A DNA stretch of 37,586 bases from Deltaproteobacteria bacterium (GCA_021779095.1 JAJYBI010000034.1:1-37586); one strand, 5' to 3'. Positions 23,753 to 35,607 are shown, numbered from the stretch's first letter. The notes: a model not told the origin generated them from the letters alone. Program-made: numbers and translations.

Positions 23753-24171
23753 GACCAACCTCCCGGGGCACACTCAACCACTCCATTGTGCTTTGTAACT
23801 TACAGGATATGTTGTGGCGATAATCCAGTGGGACCTGACTTTCAGACAAACTCAACAGGTGATCTGCCCCCCAAACCTGCATACGACGCGAAACAAAGGC
23901 ATTCCTCCTGTTCAGGGAACCGATTGGGGCAGGATTGCAAGGATGCCATCTCGTAGCCGCATTAACGTCACAAGGTCGTAATCCCACCAAGAAGGCTTCA
24001 GCTTGCCCCACGCTTTGTCTCGTCCTGAGATGTAGACCATTAATAAACACTTGCAGTGCAAATAACGATGACGTACTATAATCACCGATCGGGGTTGCCT
24101 TATCGGGGGCCGGACTTTCAGCAGAGCATGCGGGAAAGCCACCCTGCGGCGCAAACAGGGAGAGCATCCAT
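23753..24171. other. Intergenic region upstream of the repeat protein
   Basis: 419 bp. A perfect TATAAT lies at 24077-24082 with TTGCAG 20 bp upstream, a long but possible spacing for a promoter toward the gene at 24172. On the minus strand about 23912-24060 reads with coherent composition (GKLKPSWWDYDLVTLMRL) up to a stop. I could not identify it; it may be a fragment of a mobile-element or decayed gene. No cyclic-di-GMP riboswitch pattern was found. Confidence 0.35.
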
Positions 24172-27063
24172 ATGAATAAAATATTACTCGTAACGATCGT
24201 CTTTCTCGCAAGCATGCTGATAGTTGCGACGGCCATTCCTGCCGCAGCTGCTGCGTCAGGGAGCATTACCGGCACGATTATGGATGGAACAAGCCTCCCT
24301 CTCCCCAATGCGACCGTGACCATCCGCAGCTATTCCGGAAGCTACGCAGCCTCTGCAACCACAGATGTCGCCGGCCATTACGCATTCACCACCCTAACCA
24401 GCGACCTCTACACCATTCAGTTTGCCAAACCAGGGTATCTGACCCGCTGGAACGGCGGCGCCACCAGTCAGAATACCGCACTACCCATAACCCTGAATGC
24501 TCCCGACACACTCACCGACATTAACGCCACGCTCTCCTTGGGCGGCGGCATGAGCGGGTCGGTGACCGACGCGTCAGGGAATCCGGTTTCCGGCGCAACC
24601 GTTTATGCAAGCCGGTTACTCGGAATCGGCCCTTCATATTACGTATCTACGGATGCAACGGGCACCTACACGATATCGGGGATGGAGAGTGGTACGTATT
24701 ACCTTCAGTTTTCGGCACTCAACTATCAGACCGTCTGGTACGGGGGGGCACTGAGCAGGTTCACGTCCACACCTGTGGTGGTTTCCGCACCGGATACCAC
24801 GACTGCCATCAACGGCCAGCTGGGTGTCGGCGGCAGCATCAGCGGCACGATTACCGACGCGGCCCTGAATCCCGTCCCCAATGTAACCGTATCCCTTCAC
24901 AGGACGACGCCCGGGGATTTCGATTCCATGTCCACCACCACCGATGCCTCGGGTAATTACTCCTTTCGGGGGATAGGCAACGGGACCTATTACGTTCAGG
25001 CAGCATATGCGGCATGGTATGGAGGGGCAACGATTGATGCCGCACTGCCGATTACCATCGCCTCCCCCGGGGATGTCTTTTCGGGGGTGAATATCGCACT
25101 GGATACGGGCTCCGGGAAGATCACCGGGACCATTACCGATGTCAACGACCTGCCCCTGTCGAATGCATCGTTGACACTGTACGATTCGACCGGCACCCCG
25201 GTAAGCTACTCTTACGGCGGCAGCACTAACAGCGACACAAACGGCAACTTTTCGTTCAGCAACCTGAAGAGCGGCGACTATTACATCAAGTGTTTCAGCA
25301 GCGGTACGCCCGAAACATGGTATGGCGGTGCCTTGACCCTGCAGGCAGCCACCGCCATACCGGTCACATCCCCCGGAACGGTCAGCGGAATAACCATAAA
25401 GATGGGGGTGGGAAGCAGTGTCGGAGGCACCGTCACCGATGCGACCGGCTCTCCGGTCTCGGGTATCAGCGTAAGCCTCTATGATGCTTCAGGTAATGGT
25501 ATAACCGGCGGGGGAACGACCACGGATACTTATGGGAAATACATCTTCAGGGGATTCCCGGTCGGCACCTATTATATCCAGGTCTATCCACCTCAGAGCT
25601 ATGGCCTGCCCGTCTGGTACGGTGGCACCACATCCCGGTCGCTTGCAGCACCGGTCGTAATCGCCGGCCCCACGCCGGTTACCGGCATCAATGTCCAGGT
25701 AGGAGTTGGCGCCCGTATCGCCGGCACGGTCAGGGGGCCACTGAACAACCCGGTCCAGGGAGTTACGGTGGCACTGTTCGACCAGAGCGGCACGAATCTT
25801 CTCTATGCCGATTCGGATGCAACGGGGGCCTATCAGTTCACCGGCATTCCGGCAGGCATGTACTTCGTCAGTTTCGGCAAAGCCGGGTTAAGCCCTTCCT
25901 GGTACGGAAATACCCGGACCCAGCAAGCGGCAACCCCGATTATCGTAACAGCCTCTAGTGTCGTTTCCGGCATCGACGGTATGCTGGCCCTCGGTGGCCG
26001 GATCAGCGGTACCGTTGTCGACGCTGCGAACGCCCCCCTCTCCACCGCATATATCACCCTTTACACGAACGACGGCACGGCCGTATCATCAGGTTCAACT
26101 GACGCGTCCGGAAACTATTCACTGGCAGGACTTGTCGACGGTCAATACTATGTGAAATTCAGCTCTACCGGACTGCAGCAACTGTGGTACGGCGGGACAT
26201 TGTATATGCAGGAATCGACGCCGGTGGTGATTTCAGACGCCAATTACGTGGCGGGTATCGACGCGCAACTGGGCGCAGGCGGCGGTCTCAGCGGGACGAT
26301 CAGCAACGGTAATTTATTTTTGAGGGTCTCTCTCTTCGATGCGGGAGGCACGCAGGTCGCATCCACACGGCCGGTGGATGCCTCCGGATACTATTTCTTC
26401 TCGGGCCTGCAAACCGGCACCTATTACGTTCAAGCTAACCTACTGCTTAATGAAAGGGCCGTATGGTATGGTGGACTGTCATTCCAGACCGCTACGCCGA
26501 TCCAGGTAACCGCTCCCCAGACGGTGAACAATATCGACTTCTCATACGATATTACCGGAGTCAACTGGCTTGACGCCTATACATCGGACTATGGGACCGT
26601 AACCGGTTCCCCGGCCGGCATCCAGTGTTCACATGAGGTAACCTCCGGCTGTTCTGCCGCCTATGCTTCCAACGAGACGGTAACCCTTGTTGCGACACCT
26701 GATGCGGATGCATATTTTGCAGGATGGTATGGAGACTGCCAGGGGACGTCCACATGCGAGGTTCAGATGGATACGTATCACTTCGTAGGTGCGGTGTTCC
26801 AACCGGCGCCCAAAGTCCAAATCAACGGCACCGGCTATCTTACGTTGAATTTCGCCTATTCTGCGGCTGATCCGGTCGCCACCATTCAAACCCTGGATGG
26901 GGTTCTCACGGAGAATCTGGATCTTTCAGAGGACAAGAACATCACGCTTCAGGGAGGCTACAACCCCCAATACTCGGCCAGAAGCGGCATGCCCACGGTT
27001 TTGTCCGGATCGCTGATCATCCGGAACGGGCAACTGACGGTCGATCAACTCGCTATAAAGTGA
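24172..27063 (+). CDS. Secreted protein of eight carboxypeptidase-regulatory-like repeats
   Basis: 963 residues with a signal peptide (about 1-27, ending AAAAA). Eight units of about 85-100 residues follow. Each opens with a G-S-I-S-G-T-I/V-T-D type strand, has D-A-S/T-G-x-Y in the middle, then G-T-Y-Y-V-Q and a W-Y-G-G turn, and ends with a short V-x-G-I-x linker. This is the carboxypeptidase regulatory-like beta-sandwich (CarboxypepD_reg type). From about residue 800 a Cys-containing segment (YGTVTGSPAGIQCS, FAGWYGDCQG) resembles the InlB-type bacterial repeat, and the last 83 residues form a module shared with the protease at 32889. Likely extracellular or cell-surface, adhesive or substrate-binding. 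No catalytic motif and no sorting motif known to me. Confidence 0.85.
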   Translation: MNKILLVTIVFLASMLIVATAIPAAAAASGSITGTIMDGTSLPLPNATVTIRSYSGSYAASATTDVAGHYAFTTLTSDLYTIQFAKPGYLTRWNGGATSQNTALPITLNAPDTLTDINATLSLGGGMSGSVTDASGNPVSGATVYASRLLGIGPSYYVSTDATGTYTISGMESGTYYLQFSALNYQTVWYGGALSRFTSTPVVVSAPDTTTAINGQLGVGGSISGTITDAALNPVPNVTVSLHRTTPGDFDSMSTTTDASGNYSFRGIGNGTYYVQAAYAAWYGGATIDAALPITIASPGDVFSGVNIALDTGSGKITGTITDVNDLPLSNASLTLYDSTGTPVSYSYGGSTNSDTNGNFSFSNLKSGDYYIKCFSSGTPETWYGGALTLQAATAIPVTSPGTVSGITIKMGVGSSVGGTVTDATGSPVSGISVSLYDASGNGITGGGTTTDTYGKYIFRGFPVGTYYIQVYPPQSYGLPVWYGGTTSRSLAAPVVIAGPTPVTGINVQVGVGARIAGTVRGPLNNPVQGVTVALFDQSGTNLLYADSDATGAYQFTGIPAGMYFVSFGKAGLSPSWYGNTRTQQAATPIIVTASSVVSGIDGMLALGGRISGTVVDAANAPLSTAYITLYTNDGTAVSSGSTDASGNYSLAGLVDGQYYVKFSSTGLQQLWYGGTLYMQESTPVVISDANYVAGIDAQLGAGGGLSGTISNGNLFLRVSLFDAGGTQVASTRPVDASGYYFFSGLQTGTYYVQANLLLNERAVWYGGLSFQTATPIQVTAPQTVNNIDFSYDITGVNWLDAYTSDYGTVTGSPAGIQCSHEVTSGCSAAYASNETVTLVATPDADAYFAGWYGDCQGTSTCEVQMDTYHFVGAVFQPAPKVQINGTGYLTLNFAYSAADPVATIQTLDGVLTENLDLSEDKNITLQGGYNPQYSARSGMPTVLSGSLIIRNGQLTVDQLAIK
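24256..26553 (+). repeat. Eight tandem protein-level repeats
   Basis: Coding repeats of roughly 255-300 bp. They are diverged at DNA level, so they are ancient or selected rather than recent slippage copies. The turn motif appears as RWNGG, VWYGG, AWYGG, TWYGG, VWYGG, SWYGN, LWYGG and VWYGG from first to last. Confidence 0.8.
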
Positions 27064-27103
27064 CCCCCCGCCCCCCTATGACAACCAACGCTGCGGCAGG
27101 CCG

Positions 27104-29596
27104 TTACCCCTGCCGCATCCCCAACTCCTCCACCGCCTGCCGCGCACTGGCGACGATCTCCGCCGCCTCCTTCCCACGCAGCTCCAGCGGTGCGCCGAAC
27201 CGGACCGTCACCGCCCCCCGGTGCGGCCAGGTGCCGTCGCGGGGAAGCACCTTCTCCAGCCCCGCGATATGCACCGGAACGACCGGCACCCCCAGCTCCT
27301 GCACCATGATCCCCAACCCCAGCCGAAACGGCAGGAGACGGCCGTCCTTTGAGCGCTCCCCCTCCGGGAAGACGAGCATGTTCAGCCCCCGGTCCGCCAG
27401 GTGCCCCATGAACCCCAGGGTGGCACGGAAACCGTGGGTCTGGGACAGGGGGAAGAGCCACGCGCCGATCGTGCCGTACTCGAAACAGAGACGCTTCCAG
27501 AGCTTCTGGGGGAGCGTCCGGAAGTTCTGGAAGAAGAACTCCGCCCAGGCCGCCGTTGCGGTGTTGTAGCGCCACTCAGGCGGCAGGGCGAACATGATCG
27601 CCGGCTGGTCCAGGTAGCTCAGGTGGTTGGAGATGAACAGCACCGGTCCGCTCACCCCATCCAGCAGCTCCAGCCCCTCCGTGTGCAGCTCTACGTACCG
27701 GTTGAATATATGCCGGTGCAAGAGCAGGTCGCACAGCATGCGGACCCGGCGCACGAACGGCGTGAACGCCCACTGCCGGAAATGTCCCTGCCCCTGCCCC
27801 GCCTCCCGGCGGTCCACCATGCGGCGCAGCTCCGCCACCGTGGTCCGGGGGGCTATCTGCGCCTCGTCCAGATCGAGGCGGAACTCCTGTTCCAGGATGC
27901 TCACCAGCTCCAGCCGGCCGATGGAGGTAAGTCCCAGCCCGTTCACGAGCGAGCTCTCCTCCGTCACCTCGGCCGGCGAAACGCCGGTCACTCCGGCGAT
28001 GATCCCGACGAGCCGGTCCCCCGCCTGGGCCGCGACCTCGCCCCGTCCCGCCCGAAGGATCGTCTCCTTCACCATGAACTTGCGGATCTTGAGCGTCGTG
28101 GTCTTGGGGAACTCGACCTCCGGCCAGAGAGAGAAACCGGCGATCCGGTGGAGCGGGTCCAGCCGCTCGTTCGCCCGGGCGACCGCCTCCTCCGGCGAAA
28201 CATGCGTCCCGTCCATGATGAGGACGGCATGCACCTCCTCCCCCTCCCCCCGGTCGACGCCGATGACGCAGGCCTCCCGGATGCCGAAGGCACCATTCAG
28301 GAGCGCCTCCAGTTCATCCGGGTAGACGTTGATCCCCGCGCCGGTGACGATCATCTCCTTGCTCCGCCCCTTGATCCGCAGGTGCCCCGCCCCGTCCAGC
28401 TCCCCGAGATCGCCGGTACGGAACCAGCCGTCGCCCGTGAAGGCCGCCGCCGTCGCGGCCGGGTTTTGGTAATAGCCGGCGAAGACGTTATCCCCCCGTG
28501 CCTGCACCTCCTGCCCGTCGAACCTGAGCTCGACGCCGGGCAGCGGCTCGCCGGCACTCCCCGCCGCCTGGTAACCGGGCCGGTTGGCGGTGAGGACCGG
28601 CGCGCACTCCGTGAGCCCGTACCCCTCAAGCACGGTGTAGCCGAGGGCGTCCCAGAACCGGAACAGCTCCGGCGCGAGCGGTGCCCCACCGGAGACGAAC
28701 AGGTCGCAGTGCCGGCCGAACCTGCGGCGCACCGGGAAGAAGAGCATCCGACGCGGTGCCGGCGGCATCTTCGCCGCAACCTTCAGCAGGAACCGGAACG
28801 GACCCATGAGCCCCCGCGCACCCAGCTCGCGCTCCACGGAGCTTTTCAGAAGCTGCAGGAGACGCGGCACGGCGATGAGGGCGTACACCTCCTCCTCGGA
28901 GAGCGCCTCCATGATGGCCGACGGCTTGAGGGTCCTGAGATAAACGATGCAGCTGCCGTTGAGAAGCGGGGTGAAGAGCCCCCCCATCAGTTCGAACATG
29001 TGCGACAGGGGGAGGAGCGAAAGGAAGGTGAACTCGGGACGGACAACGGGGATGTGCCGTTCGATCTGGGAGAGGTTCGCCACGAGGTTCCGGTGGGTGA
29101 GCATCACCCCTTTGGGATCGCCGGTGGTACCGGAGGTGTACATGAGAAGCGCCAGTGCGTCGGGCGCCACGGCCGGGCGGTCCACTACCGGCGGCGCGTC
29201 CGCCAAGAGCTCCTCCAGCTCCTCCAGAAGGATCGTCGGGACACCGGCAGCCCGGTCCAGCTTGTACCGGCTCTGGATCGCCAGCTTCGCCTCCGTGAGG
29301 CGCACGATGGTCTCCGCCCGCTCCCGGCCGGAGGCAAAATCCACCGGCACCGCCACCGCACCACGCAGCATGAGCCCCCAGAAGGAGACCACCCACCAGG
29401 GGGAGTTGGGCCCCCAGAGTAGTACCCGGTCTCCGCTACCGACGCCATCTGCGGCAAGCCGGCCGGCCATCCGGAGCGCCAGGTCGTGCAGGTCGCCGTA
29501 GGTCGTGACGCGGCGCCGCACGCCGGTGCGGTACACGCAGGCGGTCCGCTCCCGGTGCCCGGAAAAACCGTCAAACAGATCGAGGAGGGTCTCCAT
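27104..29596 (-). CDS. Acyl-AMP ligase / ACP / PlsC-type acyltransferase fusion
   Basis: 830 residues from the ATG at 29596 (AAGGA upstream); a 41-codon extension is rejected. Residues 1-510 are an AMP-forming ligase: YTSGTTGDPKG (153-163), EGYGLTE (324-330), and the C-terminal catalytic lysine in TTLKIRK (K503). Residues about 525-595 resemble an acyl carrier protein, with LTSIGRLEL placing the phosphopantetheine serine at S558. Residues about 610-830 are a PlsC-type acyltransferase with NHLSYLD (HX4D, H658-D663) and FPEG (743-746). The order differs from E. coli Aas (acyltransferase first). Activated acyl chains could be loaded on the built-in carrier and passed to a glycerophospholipid or another acceptor. 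No transport helices were seen. Convergent with the repeat protein gene. Confidence 0.85.
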   Translation of the reverse strand: METLLDLFDGFSGHRERTACVYRTGVRRRVTTYGDLHDLALRMAGRLAADGVGSGDRVLLWGPNSPWWVVSFWGLMLRGAVAVPVDFASGRERAETIVRLTEAKLAIQSRYKLDRAAGVPTILLEELEELLADAPPVVDRPAVAPDALALLMYTSGTTGDPKGVMLTHRNLVANLSQIERHIPVVRPEFTFLSLLPLSHMFELMGGLFTPLLNGSCIVYLRTLKPSAIMEALSEEEVYALIAVPRLLQLLKSSVERELGARGLMGPFRFLLKVAAKMPPAPRRMLFFPVRRRFGRHCDLFVSGGAPLAPELFRFWDALGYTVLEGYGLTECAPVLTANRPGYQAAGSAGEPLPGVELRFDGQEVQARGDNVFAGYYQNPAATAAAFTGDGWFRTGDLGELDGAGHLRIKGRSKEMIVTGAGINVYPDELEALLNGAFGIREACVIGVDRGEGEEVHAVLIMDGTHVSPEEAVARANERLDPLHRIAGFSLWPEVEFPKTTTLKIRKFMVKETILRAGRGEVAAQAGDRLVGIIAGVTGVSPAEVTEESSLVNGLGLTSIGRLELVSILEQEFRLDLDEAQIAPRTTVAELRRMVDRREAGQGQGHFRQWAFTPFVRRVRMLCDLLLHRHIFNRYVELHTEGLELLDGVSGPVLFISNHLSYLDQPAIMFALPPEWRYNTATAAWAEFFFQNFRTLPQKLWKRLCFEYGTIGAWLFPLSQTHGFRATLGFMGHLADRGLNMLVFPEGERSKDGRLLPFRLGLGIMVQELGVPVVPVHIAGLEKVLPRDGTWPHRGAVTVRFGAPLELRGKEAAEIVASARQAVEELGMRQG

Positions 29597-29712
29597 ACGT
29601 TTCCTTATGGATCGAGAATGCCGGCACGACGTTCTGCGGTATCGGTGTGCTGTATCTATCACAAACCGGGTAACCCCGCAAGCTGCAGCCCCGATTCGGG
29701 ACAAAAGGAGAG

Positions 29713-29744
29713 TCGTCAACCCGGAATCCGGATACGGTTGACAA
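29713..29744 (+). promoter_or_regulatory. BirA-type biotin operator of bioBDA
   Basis: TCGTCAACC-N14-GGTTGACAA: the half-sites are inverted with a single mismatch and have the 14-base spacing of BirA operators (consensus TTGTNAACC-N14-16-GGTTNACAA). The right half contains TTGACA (29738-29743), which can act as -35 with GATATT (29760-29765) as -10 at 16 bp. Binding of biotinyl-AMP-loaded BirA would therefore block RNA polymerase directly. Confidence 0.75.
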
Positions 29745-29785
29745 GTCGGTTTCCGCTATGATATTCACGCACCAGGAGGTATTCC

Positions 29786-32850
<3,065 letters not shown>

Positions 32851-32863
<13 letters not shown>

Positions 32864-32880
32864 CCGGCCGGCCGGTCACC
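32851..32880. terminator. Nested palindrome at the bioA stop codon
   Basis: GGTGACCGGC (32851-32860) pairs with GCCGGTCACC (32871-32880), and inside this TGACCGGCCGGCCGGTCA (32861-32878) is itself a perfect 18-bp palindrome beginning at the stop codon. The two folds compete. No T-run follows, so this may be a bidirectional transcript end for bioA and the convergent protease gene, or only a stabilising structure. Confidence 0.45.
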
Positions 32881-32888
32881 CCACTTTC

Positions 32889-35075
32889 CTACCGGATGAC
32901 GATATTCTCCATCTCCACCGTCCCCGTGGCGACGGTCACCGAACCGATACTGCTCGTCGCGCCGGCGTTGCCGGTAAAACCGTCACCATACCCACCCGCG
33001 AGCTTGACCACCACATTCCGGTTGAAGTCGAACGCGGATGCCGTTGAATAGGATGCCGACAGCATGATCTCGTCGGTACCGGATACGCTTGCGTAGGCAT
33101 CGGCGAGCGTTCCGTAACAGCTGCTGCCGCGCATGATCATGCAGCCCGCCTGTACGGCAGCATAGTTTGCCGTGACGTTACGGCTACCGGTCATGGTGGC
33201 GGCGCATGCGCCGCTCCCCGTACAGTCCCCCGACCAGCCCGTAAAGTTGTATCCCGTCGCCGGAACCGCCGTCAGCTGCACGACCTGGCCGTTGTAGAAT
33301 GCACCGCTGCAGCTGGAGCTGCAGTTGATCCCGGCGGGGGAACTGGTGATGGTGCCGCTCCCGCCGTAATTGGCCACGTTCAGCGGGTAGGTTGCCAGCG
33401 TACCGAACACCACGTCGGCGGTCATGGTGCTTGCTGACGGGCTGATGTTCACCAGGCTGAATCCGCTGGATGCGCCGCTGTACAGGAGGTTTGTCGGCGT
33501 ACTGGTGGAGGTGAGCACGGTCCTGTTGGTGCTGCCGGGGAACGGGTCGCCGGTGTTGCCGGAGCTGGTGTTGTTCTCCAGCTCGAAAAGCCCGTCCGCC
33601 TGCAGGAGCGCCACCTTGTAATGGGTGCCGGCGCAGACTCCCGCCGTTGCGGGGGCGCACTCCGAGGTATTGGTGGTCTTGGTCTCGTCGATATGCCATA
33701 CGAGCAGACCGGAGCCGGGGAGCCCCGCATCGAAGGTGGTGCCCGTTTTCTGGCGGTTCTCCAAGAGGAAGTACTCGCCGGACGCCGGCTGAGGAGTACC
33801 GTTCAGGATCTGGTAGACCCCGCTTCCCGTCTCCACCTGGCTGAAGGGAGTCCCCATGGCGGTGGCGGCGAGCTTGGTCGGGGTCACCCAGCCGAGGAAG
33901 TATTTCGACCACGCATCGAACTCGGCGGGGCGATCGCCGGGGACCGAGACGTAGTTCCAGCTCCCCCCCGCCATGATGGTCCATCTCCCGTCCCCTTGGG
34001 ACGAATAATCCGTATCGTACAGGTCGGGGAGCCCCAGGGCATGGCCGTACTCGTGGGCGAAGACCCCGATGGTGCTGATGCCGGTACCGTACCGCTCCGG
34101 CTCGATAACGTACTTCCTCACTTTCACGTATTGCCCCGCCTGCACGCAGGGATCGTTCGTCGTATAGCCGCTGTAGTGGCTCTGGCCGTAATAATTCGCC
34201 GAATACAGGTCCCAGCTGTGGGACCAGATATCCGTGGCAGATCCATAGGAACTCGACTCCTCACCGGTCCCCTGGTGGATGATGTCCACTACGTCCACAT
34301 AGCAGTCGCCGTCCAGATCGAACTCGGCGAAATTCGTCGTGGCGTCCGCCGCCTGCACCGCCTCGTACACCAGGTCCCCCGGCCAGGAATCGTTGCCAGA
34401 GGCGTTGTTGGCGCCATAGTAGTCGTGGGTATGGGATGCAGTGTACCATCCCAGGACGCCGTTGGTGCCGCCGGAGACGGTGAACCGTCCCCGGGAGCAC
34501 TCGGTGTAGAAGTCCTTCATGGAGTAGACGCCGGTTCCGAACAGGAGGGTGTCGAAGTTGGCCTTGGTGTAGGTGGTCGTCCGGTCGCTGAAGTTGATCA
34601 GGATGACCGGCACCTTGTTGACGCCGGTCGAGGGGATGCCTTGGGGTGGCTGCACCGTCGTAGGCGTGGATACGGCTTCCATGGTGGAGAGAGATGAAGA
34701 GTCCAGGGCAGGTGGCGGCGCATGCATCCGTTCCCGTCTTTTGGCCGCGTCGGCCGGCCGGACACGCTTCCCGACCGACGCCGGCGGGGCATCCCAGCCC
34801 ACCACAAGGGAGCTTGACTCCAGTTCGCCGTTGCTGCCACGCCGGGCATACTCCCATCTGCCGCTTGTCTTGTCGTGCAGGATGGTGTACCCCTTATCCG
34901 TCTCCCACCCATGACTCCATTCATCGCCCCACTGGCGTCCCTTGAACGTCGAACCGTCAGCCTGAACCAGGTCACGCAGAGTCGGGTCCGCAGGCACCGC
35001 CATGACGACCGACGAGGAAAGGAAAAAGGTGAAACAGGATACGGCCAGGGATACGATGCGGGAGTGGTTTGACAT
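32889..35075 (-). CDS. Secreted M6 family metalloprotease (immune inhibitor A-like)
   Basis: 728 residues from the ATG at 35075 (AAGGATGG upstream); 35 extra upstream codons are rejected because a signal peptide starts here (about 1-26). The propeptide region includes WSHGWETDKGYTILHD, usual in M6 proteases. The zinc site is HEYGHALGLPD (H341, E342, H345, D351). A calcium-loop-like DLDGDCYVD lies at 253-261. After the catalytic domain there is a Cys-bearing InlB-type repeat (YGGSGTITSSPAGINCSSSC, FTGWSGDCTG) and a final 89-residue module similar to the C-terminus of the repeat protein at 24172. Extracellular protein degradation is the family role. It is convergent with bioA. Confidence 0.88.
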   Translation of the reverse strand: MSNHSRIVSLAVSCFTFFLSSSVVMAVPADPTLRDLVQADGSTFKGRQWGDEWSHGWETDKGYTILHDKTSGRWEYARRGSNGELESSSLVVGWDAPPASVGKRVRPADAAKRRERMHAPPPALDSSSLSTMEAVSTPTTVQPPQGIPSTGVNKVPVILINFSDRTTTYTKANFDTLLFGTGVYSMKDFYTECSRGRFTVSGGTNGVLGWYTASHTHDYYGANNASGNDSWPGDLVYEAVQAADATTNFAEFDLDGDCYVDVVDIIHQGTGEESSSYGSATDIWSHSWDLYSANYYGQSHYSGYTTNDPCVQAGQYVKVRKYVIEPERYGTGISTIGVFAHEYGHALGLPDLYDTDYSSQGDGRWTIMAGGSWNYVSVPGDRPAEFDAWSKYFLGWVTPTKLAATAMGTPFSQVETGSGVYQILNGTPQPASGEYFLLENRQKTGTTFDAGLPGSGLLVWHIDETKTTNTSECAPATAGVCAGTHYKVALLQADGLFELENNTSSGNTGDPFPGSTNRTVLTSTSTPTNLLYSGASSGFSLVNISPSASTMTADVVFGTLATYPLNVANYGGSGTITSSPAGINCSSSCSGAFYNGQVVQLTAVPATGYNFTGWSGDCTGSGACAATMTGSRNVTANYAAVQAGCMIMRGSSCYGTLADAYASVSGTDEIMLSASYSTASAFDFNRNVVVKLAGGYGDGFTGNAGATSSIGSVTVATGTVEMENIVIR

Positions 35076-35131
35076 ATGCCATCCTTTGTCGTTGCGTAGA
35101 GCTTGCGTTCGTACACTAGCATATTGTTGCA

Positions 35132-35145
35132 CTTGTCGGGACAAG
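35132..35145 (-). promoter_or_regulatory. Palindrome upstream of the protease gene
   Basis: CTTGTC-GG-GACAAG is a perfect inverted repeat with a two-base centre, about 57 bp upstream of the protease ATG, where a promoter would be expected. A repressor or activator site is possible; no matching regulator family can be named with confidence. Confidence 0.3.
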
Positions 35146-35169
35146 ATATGTAGTGCCTGAAACGAAAAA

Positions 35170-35187
35170 GGGAGCCTCAAGGCTCCC
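35170..35187 (-). terminator. Rho-independent terminator of the gene at 35212
   Basis: On the minus strand GGGAGCC, loop TTGA, GGCTCCC is followed by TTTTT (plus-strand A-run 35165-35169). The perfect 7-bp stem starts about 25 bases after the stop codon. Confidence 0.85.
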
Positions 35188-35211
35188 GATTTACCCGAAT
35201 AGTGTGATATT

Positions 35212-35607
35212 TCAGAATCTGCCGTGGATCAGGTCGGTGGTGAGGGTGACCGATGCCTGTTTGGTGGAGGTACCGTCGATGAAGTCGGGGATGATGGCGG
35301 GGATGGCAAACCGCACCTTGCCGTTATCCACCTGGGCGAGCGCCCTGCCGATCTTGTACGTGCCGTAGGACGCGCCGGCCAGCACACCGGCCGCGGCGCC
35401 GTACCCCATGTAGTTGAGATGATCGAGCGGTTTGTCCTTGAAGACCATGATGGCGCCGCCGATGAGCGCTCCGGAAACGGCGCCGTACAATGAATCGACG
35501 AACATCTCTCGGAAATAGCTGTCTTCGGCGCGGCTCAAGGTAGACTGCAACAACGTGAACAGTGCGGTGACAAACATGAAGATCCTGAACCGTCCCCGAG
35601 ACCTCAT
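35212..35607 (-). CDS. Small exported or membrane-associated protein with a glycine-zipper-like segment
   Basis: 131 residues from the ATG at 35607, chosen because GGGAGG stands seven bases before it; an ATG 18 bases upstream would place that ribosome site inside the gene. A signal or anchor segment covers about residues 8-25 (FRIFMFVTALFTLLQSTLSRA). The middle (about 38-85) alternates Gly and Ala (YGAVSGALIGGAIM, YGAAAGVLAGASYG), a pattern like glycine-zipper membrane segments. The C-terminus is beta-like (KQASVTLTTDLIHGRF), which could hint at outer-membrane association. Not recognised; monocistronic with its own terminator. Confidence 0.72.
   Translation of the reverse strand: MRSRGRFRIFMFVTALFTLLQSTLSRAEDSYFREMFVDSLYGAVSGALIGGAIMVFKDKPLDHLNYMGYGAAAGVLAGASYGTYKIGRALAQVDNGKVRFAIPAIIPDFIDGTSTKQASVTLTTDLIHGRF

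Noticed and set aside
24060..24171. Cyclic-di-GMP (GEMM) riboswitch before the repeat protein
   Set aside because: Such riboswitches are frequent in Geobacter relatives, but the conserved hairpin core could not be found in this leader on the plus strand.
24256..26553. CRISPR-like periodicity in the large secreted protein gene
   Set aside because: The period is about 255-300 bp and conservation is at protein level; there are no short identical repeats with spacers.
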